From JADLHS01 sp964561105 (lineage in GTDB: Bacteria > Verrucomicrobiota > Verrucomicrobiia > Limisphaerales > JADLHS01): DNA of 64,000 nt. Within the stretch, counting starts at the first letter, position 1. Each line of letters starts with the position of its first letter. The stretch spans positions 1 through 64,000 of the forward strand of contig CAZLOH010000030.1 of the NCBI GenBank assembly GCA_964561105.1, given 5' to 3'. The notes below the pieces were generated by a model. That model made no database searches. It saw only the letters and a list, made by a program, of their open reading frames with translations, and was not told the origin of the DNA. The translations under genes and the position numbers were made by a program. Shown in pieces: positions 8,327 through 17,262 of the stretch.

Positions 8327-9415
8327 ATGAAACTGACGTTCTGGCGGGAGCGACTGCAACTGGCCAACACCTGGACCATCGCCCGGGGCAGCACCAACGT
8401 ATTTGAAGTGGTGCTGGCGGAATTGCGCGACCAGCAGGGGCGACTGGGCATCGGCGAAGCCGCTCCCATCGGGCGCTACCACGAATCCCCGGCCTCGGTG
8501 GAAAAATTCTTCCGGCGGGTGGATGGAGACCGACTCTCCTTTGACGATGTGGCGGCGAGCATGAACTATCTCCACTCGCTCTCGCCGGGTGACATGGCCG
8601 CCAAGTGCGCGCTGAATCTTGCGCTGGTGGATGGAGCGGCCCGGAGTCGCGGCCAGGCCGTGTACGACTATTTCGGACTGGGATTTCGGGAGCAACAGCA
8701 TGTGACGTCGTTCAGCATCGGCATTGATCGTCCGGAGAACATTCGGAAAAAAGTGGCCGCCGCCGCCGCTTATCCGGTGCTCAAGGTGAAAGTCGGCGTG
8801 CCGGAGGAGCGGGCCATCCTGGCCGCGCTGCGTGAAGTCGCGCCCACCAAACCCGTGCGCATGGACGCCAATGAAGGTTGGCGGACCCGGGAGGAAGCGC
8901 TCGACCGCCTCGAATGGCTCGCGCTTGACGGCCACATTCAGTTCGTCGAACAACCGATGCCGCAAGCAACGCCCGCGCGCGATCTGGTCTGGCTGAAGGA
9001 ACGTTCGCCGCTGCCGCTGCTGGCGGACGAATCCTATCACTCCGCGCAGGACCTCGCGCATTGTGCGGAATGTTTCCATGGCGTGAACGTCAAGCTGGTC
9101 AAGACGGGCGGGCTGAGCGCGGGTTATGAAGCCTTGAAAGCCGCGCGCGCCGCCGGGCTTAAAACGATGATCGGCTGCATGATCGAGACCAGTGTATTGA
9201 TCAGCGCCGCCGCGCACCTCGCCGAGCTGTGCGATTTTCTGGACGTGGACGGGAATCTCCTGATCACCAACGATCCCTACGCGGGCGTGACGGCGGATCA
9301 CGGCGTTTTGTCCTTCAGCGCCGCCAAAGCAAAGACCGGGTTGCGGGTAACGCGGATCGCCGCCGCTCCGCTTTTGGCCCCGGCCGATTCCGACGCCGAA
9401 CGGACCAATGTTTAA
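8327..9415 (+). CDS. Enolase-superfamily dipeptide epimerase-like protein
   Basis: This 362-residue mandelate racemase/muconate-lactonizing subgroup protein is most like L-Ala-D/L-Glu epimerases, which recycle cell-wall peptides. The two catalytic lysines lie in VLKVKVG and GVNVKLVKTGG, and the metal ligands in MDANEGW (Asp), VEQPMP (Glu) and LADES (Asp). N-terminal capping residues ANTWTIARGS match the epimerase group. Epimerase rather than o-succinylbenzoate synthase is preferred from the KVK...DES...KxxK pattern, but the exact dipeptide is unknown. It ends convergently with pdxA, with a 4-base overlap of the stop regions. Confidence 0.85.
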   Translation: MKLTFWRERLQLANTWTIARGSTNVFEVVLAELRDQQGRLGIGEAAPIGRYHESPASVEKFFRRVDGDRLSFDDVAASMNYLHSLSPGDMAAKCALNLALVDGAARSRGQAVYDYFGLGFREQQHVTSFSIGIDRPENIRKKVAAAAAYPVLKVKVGVPEERAILAALREVAPTKPVRMDANEGWRTREEALDRLEWLALDGHIQFVEQPMPQATPARDLVWLKERSPLPLLADESYHSAQDLAHCAECFHGVNVKLVKTGGLSAGYEALKAARAAGLKTMIGCMIETSVLISAAAHLAELCDFLDVDGNLLITNDPYAGVTADHGVLSFSAAKAKTGLRVTRIAAAPLLAPADSDAERTNV

Positions 9416-10404
9416 CGGCGGTTTCGGGCGAGCTGTTTGGCCAGTTGGATTGCGGCAATCATGCTGGCGGGATTCGCGCGACCCTGGCCGACGATGTCGT
9501 ACGCCGTGCCATGATCGGGCGAGGTCCGGATGAACGGCAACCCCAGCGTCCAATTGACGCCGGTGTCGAAGGCCACCGTTTTCAATGGCGCCAGGCCCTG
9601 GTCGTGATACATGGCCACGACCGCGTCGAATTCGCCGCGTAATGCCGTGTGAAAAACCGTGTCGCCGCTCAACGGCCCGACCACCTGAAGATTTTTTCCC
9701 TGCGCCGCCAACACCGCCGGGCCGATGATCGTTTGCTCCTCGTCTCCCATCTGGCCACCTTCCCCGGCGTGGGGATTTAACCCACAAACCGCAATGCGCG
9801 CGCGCGGCAGGCCCAGGTCGCGGCACGACGCAGCGGCCAGTTCGATAGCCGCCATCACCTTGGCCTGCGTAATCTGCGCGGCCACTTGTCGGAGCGGCAC
9901 GTGGGTGGTGACCAAGGCCACCCGCAACCAGCGCGCCCGATCGTCCTGACCCAACAACATCATTACGGGGCGGGCTACGCCGGCTGCTTGCGCGAGGAAT
10001 TCTGTCTGCCCGACAAAATCGTGGCCGGCGCGGATGATGGCCTCCTTGTTGACCGGCGCGGTGACGAGCGCATCCAGTTCGTGGCGCAAGCAGCGCCGGG
10101 CGCCTTCGGTGAGCCAGGCCACCGCCGCCCGCGCCACGGCCGGCGCACCAGCCGTCAAACCGGTTGGCAATTCATCCGGCAACGGCGCGACCCACTGCAC
10201 GCGCTCCGAGCCTGGGCTGGAACTTTGGGGCGCCAGCGAAAATTCCAGCCCGAGTTGCGCGCTGGTGCGTTGGAGACAGCCCGGATCGCCGATGAGCAAG
10301 TATCGGCTGTCATCCCGGGGTAGTTCGGCGGCGATGGCCTTGAGCGCGACTTCCGGCCCGATGCCGGTGACGTCGCCCAGTGTGATGCCAATCCAACCCG
10401 TCAT
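9412..10404 (-). CDS. pdxA: 4-hydroxythreonine-4-phosphate dehydrogenase
   Basis: This 330-residue enzyme of the DXP-dependent vitamin B6 pathway oxidises 4-phosphohydroxy-L-threonine with NAD. Family marks include the N-terminus ITLGDVTGIGPEVALKA, LVTAPVNKEAI, the metal-binding His in GHDFVGQTEFLA, CGLNPHAGEGGQMG, and YHDQGLAPLKTVAFDTGVN. It follows the SurA-like gene by 36 bases in the same direction. The surA-pdxA pairing is also seen in Escherichia coli, so co-transcription is likely. The start MTGWIGITLGD was chosen by family alignment. Confidence 0.95.
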   Translation of the reverse strand: MTGWIGITLGDVTGIGPEVALKAIAAELPRDDSRYLLIGDPGCLQRTSAQLGLEFSLAPQSSSPGSERVQWVAPLPDELPTGLTAGAPAVARAAVAWLTEGARRCLRHELDALVTAPVNKEAIIRAGHDFVGQTEFLAQAAGVARPVMMLLGQDDRARWLRVALVTTHVPLRQVAAQITQAKVMAAIELAAASCRDLGLPRARIAVCGLNPHAGEGGQMGDEEQTIIGPAVLAAQGKNLQVVGPLSGDTVFHTALRGEFDAVVAMYHDQGLAPLKTVAFDTGVNWTLGLPFIRTSPDHGTAYDIVGQGRANPASMIAAIQLAKQLARNRR

Positions 10405-10440
10405 GATGCCAGTATGATTACCGCGTCGTCGGCAGGACAA

Positions 10441-11403
10441 TCAGAAGTAGCGGTAGAAAATCTTTGCCTTGAGCTTCTCGATGTATTGTTTCTGCCGCCG
10501 CTCGCGCTCCTGAATGATCATGTTTCTTTCGATCTCTTCGCGCACGTCCGCCAACGGTTTTGTATGGGTGGCCCGCTTGTCCTCGACGAGCATGATGTAA
10601 ATTGCCTGCGAGGTATCAATGACTCCGCTCAATTCCCCCGGCTTGAGCGCGAAGGCGACGTCCGCGAGTTCCTTGCGCAGGACGGTTCGCTCCACCCAAC
10701 CCCAATCGCCGCCCTGGCTGCGTTGCGAGCCATCGGAATACGTGGAGGCCATCTCGGAAAACGCCGCCCCTTCCTTGAGTTTGGTGAGAATGTCCCCGGC
10801 CAGCCGCAGTTTGGCCGCATTGTCGCCGTCGGCGGATTTGTTCAACACGATCATCCGCAACTTGACCTGTTCCTCGACCGTGTAGCTGGCTTTGTGTTCC
10901 TGGTAGTAGAGTTCGATCTTGTGGGGTGAAACGACGGACTCCTGGTAAACATTCTTCGCCTGAAGCTGGCTGACGATGAAGCGATCCCGCGCTTGTTGCC
11001 GCCATTTTTCATAAGTGATGCCCTGGGCCTGGAGCGTCTTGATGAGGGTCGAGCGGTCAACGAATCGCGTGCGGATCTCCCTTTGCACCACTTCGTCAAT
11101 CACGCTCTCCGGGATGGTATATCCGGAAATTTTGAAGTCCTGCAGGATCAACTGTTGATCGAGGGCCTTCTCCAGGCTGTCGCGTTCGGCCTCTTCGTAT
11201 TTTTGACGGAGCAAGGCGGGCTGCTGCCCGTACTGCCGGAGGAGTTCGTTCCCCACCACGGCGGTCTCCGCCTGCACCTGGCCAACGGTCACCACTGAAT
11301 CATTGACCACCGCCTTGATGCCGTTCGCCAGTTCCGCGCGCAGTTCCAGACTCCACCCGCCCACGGCGAGCAGGATCAGCAGGGTGACGCTTGGCAATCT
11401 CAT
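10441..11403 (-). CDS. surA: SurA-like periplasmic peptidyl-prolyl isomerase
   Basis: This 320-residue secreted chaperone/foldase has a signal peptide (LPSVTLLILLAVGGWSLELRA), a SurA N-terminal domain beginning ANGIKAVVNDSVVTVGQV, and one parvulin (PpiC) domain with YSDGSQRSQGGDWGWVER and VALKPGELSGVI-like sequence. It would help outer-membrane proteins fold in the periplasm. It has one parvulin domain where E. coli SurA has two. Its position directly before pdxA supports the SurA call. Confidence 0.88.
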   Translation of the reverse strand: MRLPSVTLLILLAVGGWSLELRAELANGIKAVVNDSVVTVGQVQAETAVVGNELLRQYGQQPALLRQKYEEAERDSLEKALDQQLILQDFKISGYTIPESVIDEVVQREIRTRFVDRSTLIKTLQAQGITYEKWRQQARDRFIVSQLQAKNVYQESVVSPHKIELYYQEHKASYTVEEQVKLRMIVLNKSADGDNAAKLRLAGDILTKLKEGAAFSEMASTYSDGSQRSQGGDWGWVERTVLRKELADVAFALKPGELSGVIDTSQAIYIMLVEDKRATHTKPLADVREEIERNMIIQERERRQKQYIEKLKAKIFYRYF

Positions 11404-11547
11404 CAATACGAAAACGATGCTAGAGCGGTGCGGCGGAAGGGTCAAGCATGCCAGGGAAACGTGACAGCGCCGCACCGCCACCGGCGAGGCGAATCAGTCT
11501 GGCCCGCCGGGAACGCCGGGGTTGCTTGACGGCTGATTTTGCCGTCT

Positions 11548-12393
11548 TCATTTTCGTTCCCTGATCGGAGCAGTTCCAAGTGGCGTCCGGAGGGTGCGGG
11601 GTCTGGCCTCACCCTCGATCTGCACCTGCACGGAATTGGACCCAATGCGCAAACAAGTCAGTCTCACCCACTGTCCGCCCGCGTTCACGGAGGCCTGCTC
11701 GCCTTCGGCCAGGGTGCGATTGCCGATGATCGCCAGTTTTTCCCGGGTGGAGATGCTGACGCCCTGCAGGTGCAACCAGTTCGCGAGCCGGGAATCTTCC
11801 GCCGCGGGTGGCAACGGCCAGCGGCCTGTTTTCATGGCGGCGAAGACCGCCTTGCCCGCTTGAATGTCCTCGGAGGAAAGATCCAACGCCAGGCGGTTCA
11901 TTTCCGTCCGCACCGTGTTGTCGCCCGCATCGGCAAGCAAAGTGAGCCAGGCGTAGGCTTCGGAAAGATTGGTGGCGCAATTGTTGCCCGATTGCAGACA
12001 GTGCGCCAGGCTCCGCCACGCGCTCTTGTGGCCGTTGGTCGCCGCCATGTAGATCCAATTAAGCGCCGCCACCGGGTCCGCCGTGAGACTCTGGTTCGGC
12101 AGCGCCGAGCGCCGGCCGGTCAACAACAGGTTGCCCAACTGGAACTGTCCCTCCGCCGAATTCTGCCCGGCGGCAGCAGCGTACCAGCGGCGGGCATCCG
12201 CTGGCCGGCCGTTGGCCAGATAGGCCTCGGCGAGTTTGATTTGGGCCTGCGGCACCCCGCGTTCGGCCTGCACCTTAAGATCCCCGACATCTTCGGCGCC
12301 AGGTGACGGCGCGCCCTTGGTTGCCGCATTCTGACCCGCCGCAATGGTTGCCGCAATCACCAGACCGGTCAAAATGGCGGAGACTTTCATCAT
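11548..12393 (-). CDS. Sel1-repeat secreted protein
   Basis: This protein of about 281 residues has an N-terminal signal peptide (MMKVSAILTGLVIAATIAAG) and several Sel1/TPR-like repeats, for example AERGVPQAQIKLAEAYLANG, WYAAAAGQNSAEGQFQLGNL and WIYMAATNGHKSAWRSLAHC. The C-terminal part (LANWLHLQGVSISTREKLA onward) has no recognised domain. Sel1 proteins usually act as protein-interaction scaffolds. It begins 4 bases after the thyA stop codon, so translation coupling is plausible. The following gene is surA, 144 bases on. Confidence 0.8.
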   Translation of the reverse strand: MMKVSAILTGLVIAATIAAGQNAATKGAPSPGAEDVGDLKVQAERGVPQAQIKLAEAYLANGRPADARRWYAAAAGQNSAEGQFQLGNLLLTGRRSALPNQSLTADPVAALNWIYMAATNGHKSAWRSLAHCLQSGNNCATNLSEAYAWLTLLADAGDNTVRTEMNRLALDLSSEDIQAGKAVFAAMKTGRWPLPPAAEDSRLANWLHLQGVSISTREKLAIIGNRTLAEGEQASVNAGGQWVRLTCLRIGSNSVQVQIEGEARPRTLRTPLGTAPIRERK

Positions 12394-12397
12394 GGCG

Positions 12398-13192
12398 TCA
12401 GACGGCCACCGGCGCCTTGATGGCCGGATGCGGGTTGTAGCCCACCAGTTCAAAATCCGCGAAGGTGAAGTCACCGATGTGCTTCACGGTCGGATTCAGT
12501 TTCATTGCCGGCAATGGGCGTGGTTCGCGCGTCAGTTGCAGTTTCGCCTGTTCGACGTGGTTCGCGTATAAGTGCAGGTCGCCAAACGAATGAACAAAGT
12601 CGCCCGGTTTCAAATCACAGACTTGCGCCACCATCAAGGTCAGCAAGGCATAGCTCGCGATGTTGAACGGCACGCCGAGAAAGATGTCCGCGCTGCGCTG
12701 ATAAAGCTGGCAACTGAGTTCGCCTTCGCTCACATAGAACTGGAACAACGTGTGGCACGGCGGCAGGGCCATGCCTTCGATCTCACCCGGATTCCACGCG
12801 CTGACGATGAGCCGCCGGCTGTCGGGGTTGGTTTTGATTTGCGCAATCACGTCCGCGATCTGGTTGAGACTGCGCCCGTCGGCGGTGCGCCAGTCGCACC
12901 ATTGCGCGCCATACACGCGCCCGAGATTCCCATTCTCATCCGCCCATTCGTCCCAGATCGTCACGCCGTTGTCGTTGAGATACTTGATGTTCGTGTCGCC
13001 ACGCAAAAACCAGAGCAGTTCATGGATGATGGAGCGCGTGTGAATTTTCTTGGTGGTCAGCAGTGGAAAACCGTCGGCCAGCGGATAGCGCGCCTGCGCT
13101 CCAAAGACGGAATACGTGCCCGTACCCGTGCGATCCGCCTTGAACTTGCCGTGGTCCAACACGAGTCGCAGGAGATCGAGATACTGAATCAT
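12398..13192 (-). CDS. thyA: Thymidylate synthase
   Basis: This 264-residue enzyme, exactly the E. coli length, methylates dUMP to dTMP with methylene-tetrahydrofolate. Key blocks are FKADRTGTGTYSVFG, GVTIWDEWADENGNLGRVYG, the catalytic cysteine in ALPPCHTLFQFYV, LYQRSADIFLGVPFNIASYA and the folate-binding C-terminus HPAIKAPVAV. The ATG giving MIQYLDLLRLVLDHG was chosen by length and homology. No dihydrofolate reductase gene is seen next to it. Confidence 0.97.
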   Translation of the reverse strand: MIQYLDLLRLVLDHGKFKADRTGTGTYSVFGAQARYPLADGFPLLTTKKIHTRSIIHELLWFLRGDTNIKYLNDNGVTIWDEWADENGNLGRVYGAQWCDWRTADGRSLNQIADVIAQIKTNPDSRRLIVSAWNPGEIEGMALPPCHTLFQFYVSEGELSCQLYQRSADIFLGVPFNIASYALLTLMVAQVCDLKPGDFVHSFGDLHLYANHVEQAKLQLTREPRPLPAMKLNPTVKHIGDFTFADFELVGYNPHPAIKAPVAV

Positions 13193-13373
13193 GCCGTGGG
13201 AATACTTAACCAGCGGGATTGGAAAGGCACCAACAAAAAATTCCAAACATCAAAGATCAAACACCAAATAAAACTTCAATCCACCAATGGCGACGCTGCC
13301 GATTCTTGGAGGTCGAGGTGTGCCGGCTCTTTGGGATTTGGGTTTTGGCGATTGGTGTTTGCTAATTGTCGTT
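13193..13373. other. AT-richer spacer with short repeated words
   Basis: The left part is A-rich (aacatcaaagatcaaacacc) and the right part carries G/T-rich relatives (gggatttgggttttggcga, attggtgtttg), giving weak inverted complementarity. It separates thyA from the glycosyltransferase fusion. No gene is seen. Confidence 0.4.
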
Positions 13374-16109
13374 TCAGCCGGTCGGCAGTTTCTTCTCGGT
13401 CACGGCTGCTTCCGCTGGCGTCAGCCTGTCCAGCTCAACCCGGATGGGAGCGGGCTTGGTTTCGGGCGCGGCAGCGGGCGTGGCCACAGGTTGCGCGACG
13501 GGCATTTTGATCAGTTGCAATTCCTTCGCCAGTTCGTCGAGGAACACCACGACCAGGCTTTGCAACTTGCGCTTTTGGCGATGGAGAAAATACGCGAACG
13601 ACGGCAGCGTGATCCCCAGCAACGCCACCCACAGCAGCGCGTGTCCGACAACGCCGGCCATGATGGTCTCCGCCGCCACCAACAACCAGAGCAGCACATG
13701 GGCGGGCAGCGACCACCGCGCCCGCAACCGGCAGCGCAGGAGTTGCCGCCCGCGCGGATGATCCTCGGCCACGGTGATCAGTTGCACCGTGCTCCAGCGA
13801 TTGCCGAAAATCTCCACGTCAAACTCGCTCCAGCCAATGTCCGAACGATTCGGCCATCCGCACCGGTCCAGTTCGCGCACCACGCGCCCGACGAAATCCA
13901 CACGCTCCATCCGGCGCTCGGACCAGTAACTGACTTCGGCCAGCGAACCGGCCCCCTCGCGCAGCGCCACCGAATCCAGCGTTTCGCGACTCGAGCCGGC
14001 GGGCAGACGCGCGGCCAGCCGGCCTTGATACCGTTCCCAACCGCGCGCGATGGGTTGCAAAAAAAACAACAACACCACCAGCGGACGCGACCACCAGCGA
14101 CGCCGGCCTTTCGGCAACGTGGCCTGCGCGCCCGCCGCCAGGCAAACCGCCAGAGGTAACAACAAGCTCACCGCCGCCAACGGCAACAACACGTGAAACG
14201 CCACCGAGAGCACCCACAACGGCAGCGTGATCAGGACGTGATATTCAAACGTGGTCAACAGCATCAGCATTGTGGCGGGCTCGGACGCATAAAGCGTTTG
14301 AAACGGCGCGCTGCCAAACACACCGCGATAGATGATGGGCGCGCGGAGCAACGGTCCGAATTTGGCCGGCGTGTAAATCTGCCCCCGCCACACGCTCCCG
14401 CCGAGCGCGTTGAAGTATTCGGGATGTTTGCGCACCAGCAACGCCTCGGCCGCACCGTAGCCGCGTTGCTGCTTCAAATACGCCGCCACCGTCGAACGCC
14501 GGTAGTGCCACACAAACGCCGCGGAGCTGAAACCAATCTTGTAGCCCGCCTGCTGCAACCGCCAGCAGAGGTCCACGTCGTCGCCCGCCTGGTGGAAGAT
14601 CGGATCGAACCCGCCGATCGCCGCGAGCGCGCTTTTGTCGAACGCCATGTTGCAGCCGGGAACGTGTTCGGCCTGCCGATCATCCAGCATCACATGCGCG
14701 GGGCCACCGGGTGAAACCATAACCGCCGCCGCCACGGCAGAATCCTCCGGCGGCAGCAGGTTCGGCCCGCCCACGCCGGCGAACTCACCACCGAGCAAGT
14801 CGGCCACGAGGTAATACAACCAGTCCTCGTCTGCGCGGCAGTCGGCATCCGTGAAGGCGATGATTTCGCCCTCGGCGGCGGCAATGCCGGTGTTCCGCGC
14901 CACCGAGAGACCGAGGTTGGTGGGATGACGGAAATAGCGGAACTTCCCCCACGCATCACTGGCCACCAATTGATGTGGCGCGCCTTTGGGCGCGGTGGCC
15001 GGTTCGGAAGCATCGTCCGGCGTCGCTGCCTCCGGCGTCCCCCTCCGACGGAACTGCTCGGCCAGTTGCGAGGTTGAGTCCGTCGAACCATCGTCCACGA
15101 GGATGATTTCGTAGTCGGGATAGTTCAACCGGTGCAGCGATTCGAGACAACCTTTGAGTGTGCGGTCGGCGTTGTAGCTAGCGACGACGATGGAAACCTT
15201 CGGTTTGCGCGCCAGCGGAAAGCGCGGCGCGGCGCGAAACTGGGCCTGGACGACGGCAAAGGATTCCTTGCCCTCACGGGCCGGCGTCGTCAGGCCCATT
15301 TGCCAGTCGGTGACGGGCTGGCCGCCGCGATGCCAGTCGTCGGTGAAACTGAACACCACCGCGCCCGCCAGCCCGCCGCGAAACGCAAGCTCGATCTGCC
15401 ACGCCAGCATCCGGCACTTGGCCGCCTCGCCCTCGCGCAACGAGTCCACGCCAAACTCACCCAGCACCAGCGGCTTCGCCTCCGCGATCAACTGCAAGCG
15501 GGCGAGGTAGCTTTTGAACGGCTGCGGCTGGTGCAAATAAACATTGAAGCAGATGAAATCGAGCGACTGTGGACGGAGAAATTCCGTGGGCGGATAATTG
15601 GCGTAGGTACAGAGGCAGCGCGGATCGAGACGTTTGGCTTCCGCCACCAGTTCATCAATAAATTCCGCCACGCGCGGCGCGCCGCTCCAGCGCACCATGT
15701 CGGCCGCGATCTCGTTGGCGACGCAAAAGGCAAACACCGCCGGATGTTGGGCGCACGCCAGCACCGTGTGGCAGACCGCCTGGCGGGCGGCCGCCCGGCG
15801 CGCGCTGTCATCCAGAAACACCAGATGCTGATCCCACGGGATGTCCACCCACAGCAACAGGTCGTGCTGCGCGGCCAGATCCAAAAACCAGCGCGGCGGA
15901 GGGTGATAGACGCGCAGCAGGTTCGCGCCCAGTTCGCGGGCGAGCGCAAAGTCGCGCGCGGTCTGCTCCGGTGAAGCAAAGGTTTCGCCCGCCGCATTCG
16001 GCGCGAACGGACCATAGGCCACACCCTTGAGATAAAGTTTCTCGGCGCCGCGGCGAAAAAATTTTCCGTCCACCGTGACGCGGGGACGGTTGGCGAACAG
16101 ATCAGCCAT
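13374..16109 (-). CDS. Glycosidase-barrel / GT2 glycosyltransferase membrane fusion
   Basis: This 911-residue protein has three parts. Residues about 1-290 are a GH2/GH5-like TIM barrel opening with VTVDGKFFRRGAEKLYLKGV, with candidate catalytic acids in FCVANEIAAD and VLGEFGVDS. Residues about 300-560 are a GT-A family 2 transferase: VSIVVASYNADRTL, ILVDDGSTDSTSQ, AFTDADCRADEDW (metal DxD region), NMAFDKSALAAIGGFD and the CWRLQQAGYKI motif. The C-terminal part has two hydrophobic stretches (LPLWVLSVAFHVLLPLAAVS and HALLWVALLGITLPSFAYFL) and a cytosolic segment. It probably builds an exported or surface glycan. About 25 residues after AEQFRRRG are Ala/Pro-rich and look inserted. Substrate specificity is unknown. 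Confidence 0.85.
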   Translation of the reverse strand: MADLFANRPRVTVDGKFFRRGAEKLYLKGVAYGPFAPNAAGETFASPEQTARDFALARELGANLLRVYHPPPRWFLDLAAQHDLLLWVDIPWDQHLVFLDDSARRAAARQAVCHTVLACAQHPAVFAFCVANEIAADMVRWSGAPRVAEFIDELVAEAKRLDPRCLCTYANYPPTEFLRPQSLDFICFNVYLHQPQPFKSYLARLQLIAEAKPLVLGEFGVDSLREGEAAKCRMLAWQIELAFRGGLAGAVVFSFTDDWHRGGQPVTDWQMGLTTPAREGKESFAVVQAQFRAAPRFPLARKPKVSIVVASYNADRTLKGCLESLHRLNYPDYEIILVDDGSTDSTSQLAEQFRRRGTPEAATPDDASEPATAPKGAPHQLVASDAWGKFRYFRHPTNLGLSVARNTGIAAAEGEIIAFTDADCRADEDWLYYLVADLLGGEFAGVGGPNLLPPEDSAVAAAVMVSPGGPAHVMLDDRQAEHVPGCNMAFDKSALAAIGGFDPIFHQAGDDVDLCWRLQQAGYKIGFSSAAFVWHYRRSTVAAYLKQQRGYGAAEALLVRKHPEYFNALGGSVWRGQIYTPAKFGPLLRAPIIYRGVFGSAPFQTLYASEPATMLMLLTTFEYHVLITLPLWVLSVAFHVLLPLAAVSLLLPLAVCLAAGAQATLPKGRRRWWSRPLVVLLFFLQPIARGWERYQGRLAARLPAGSSRETLDSVALREGAGSLAEVSYWSERRMERVDFVGRVVRELDRCGWPNRSDIGWSEFDVEIFGNRWSTVQLITVAEDHPRGRQLLRCRLRARWSLPAHVLLWLLVAAETIMAGVVGHALLWVALLGITLPSFAYFLHRQKRKLQSLVVVFLDELAKELQLIKMPVAQPVATPAAAPETKPAPIRVELDRLTPAEAAVTEKKLPTG

Positions 16110-16261
16110 CCTCTTCAGACGTTGTCGGTTTCCGATTTAGTCACAGGAATTCGGATACCAAACGCTTCGGAGCGGCGCAAGCCGGAGCGAGCCGGGCGAA
16201 AAAATCCACCCAACACCCGCCCCGACGCCAGCCACCGGGACGCATCTCAGTTTCCTGCAGC

Positions 16262-16415
16262 CTCTCATTAGCACCCGGCTTCAGCCGGGTGAACAGCGTC
16301 AGCCAGACGAGGCAACGGTTTTAACCGTTTCCCCTGGCCGACCGAGGGAAGCCGTTGAAACGGCTTGGCCTCTGGCCCGTCACCAACACCGGCTGAAGCC
16401 GGGTGCTAATGAGAG
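16262..16415. repeat. 154-bp inverted-repeat element
   Basis: Perfect 27-base inverted arms (start ctctcattagcacccggctt; mirrored at 16,389-16,415) enclose about 100 bases holding smaller palindromes (acggttttaaccgt; gaagccgttgaaacggctt). There is no open frame of note. It fills most of the divergent spacer between the GT2 fusion and the DUF1080 lipoprotein gene. It could be a non-autonomous mobile element or a structured RNA. Confidence 0.8.
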
Positions 16416-16509
16416 CGAAACACCACGGCAATACACTGAGGTGCGCCCAGCCACCGCTGACTTCGGGAAGCGCATGGACACTCCGACGCCGGTCGGGTAT
16501 GGTCGGCGC

Positions 16510-17262
16510 GTGAAATCCCGTTTGTCGTCGTTGGTGAGCAGTCGTGTGCCGTCCGAGGGCGCACGCGTTCTCTGTCTGCTGCTGGTGGCGGCCGGTTGCG
16601 CCACGCCGCCAGGCAACCCGGGCGACGGGCCAGTGACGCTGCGGGATCAATCGAGCCATCCCGCCTTTTCCGGCGCGCGACACGAGGCGTACGACAAAGT
16701 TTTCCGCGGCTGGCATGAGCCGCAATTCCCCGGCAAGGAATGGAAGGTCGAAGGCGCGGTATTGCAAAGTCTGGAAGGACCGGACGTGGACTTGATCACG
16801 CGAGACCAGTTTGAGTCCTTCGTCCTCGACGTGGATTGGAAGGTCAGCCGCGGCGCCAACAGCGGCATCCTCTACGGCGTGGCCGAGGAAACCGAGCGTA
16901 CGTTCTGGTCCGGGCCGGAATACCAGATCAACGACGACCCGCACCACGACGACGGCAAGGTGCCGGTGACTTCCGCCGGCGCGTTGTATGACCTGCTGCC
17001 GCCGAACGACCGGAAGCATCTCCAGCCAACCGGCGATTGGAATCACTCCCGGATCGTCAGTCGCCACGGGCGGATCGAGCACTGGCTGAACGGCGAAATG
17101 ATTTTGGAATATCACTGGAACGATCCGGCGATGCGCCGGCTCATCCAGCAAAGCAAATTCAAGGACAGCCCGTTGTTTATGAAAACCTTGAACGGTCATC
17201 TGGCGCTGCAACATCACGGAGCCGACGTTTGGTTCTGGAACATTTCCATCACCCGCCTGTGA
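16510..17262 (+). CDS. DUF1080 (3-keto-disaccharide hydrolase family) lipoprotein
   Basis: This protein of about 250 residues starts at GTG and has a lipoprotein signal (VLCLLLVAAGC, lipobox Cys near residue 34). It is followed by the DUF1080 concanavalin-like fold: GWHEPQFPGKEWKVEGAVLQ, FESFVLDVDWKVSRGANSGI, PEYQINDD, and HSRIVSRHGRIEHWLNGEMI. This family was named for 3-keto-disaccharide hydrolysis and is abundant in Verrucomicrobiota glycan clusters. The GTG was preferred to earlier starts because it gives a normal n-region. It overlaps the following NagB-like gene by 4 bases. Confidence 0.88.
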   Translation: MKSRLSSLVSSRVPSEGARVLCLLLVAAGCATPPGNPGDGPVTLRDQSSHPAFSGARHEAYDKVFRGWHEPQFPGKEWKVEGAVLQSLEGPDVDLITRDQFESFVLDVDWKVSRGANSGILYGVAEETERTFWSGPEYQINDDPHHDDGKVPVTSAGALYDLLPPNDRKHLQPTGDWNHSRIVSRHGRIEHWLNGEMILEYHWNDPAMRRLIQQSKFKDSPLFMKTLNGHLALQHHGADVWFWNISITRL

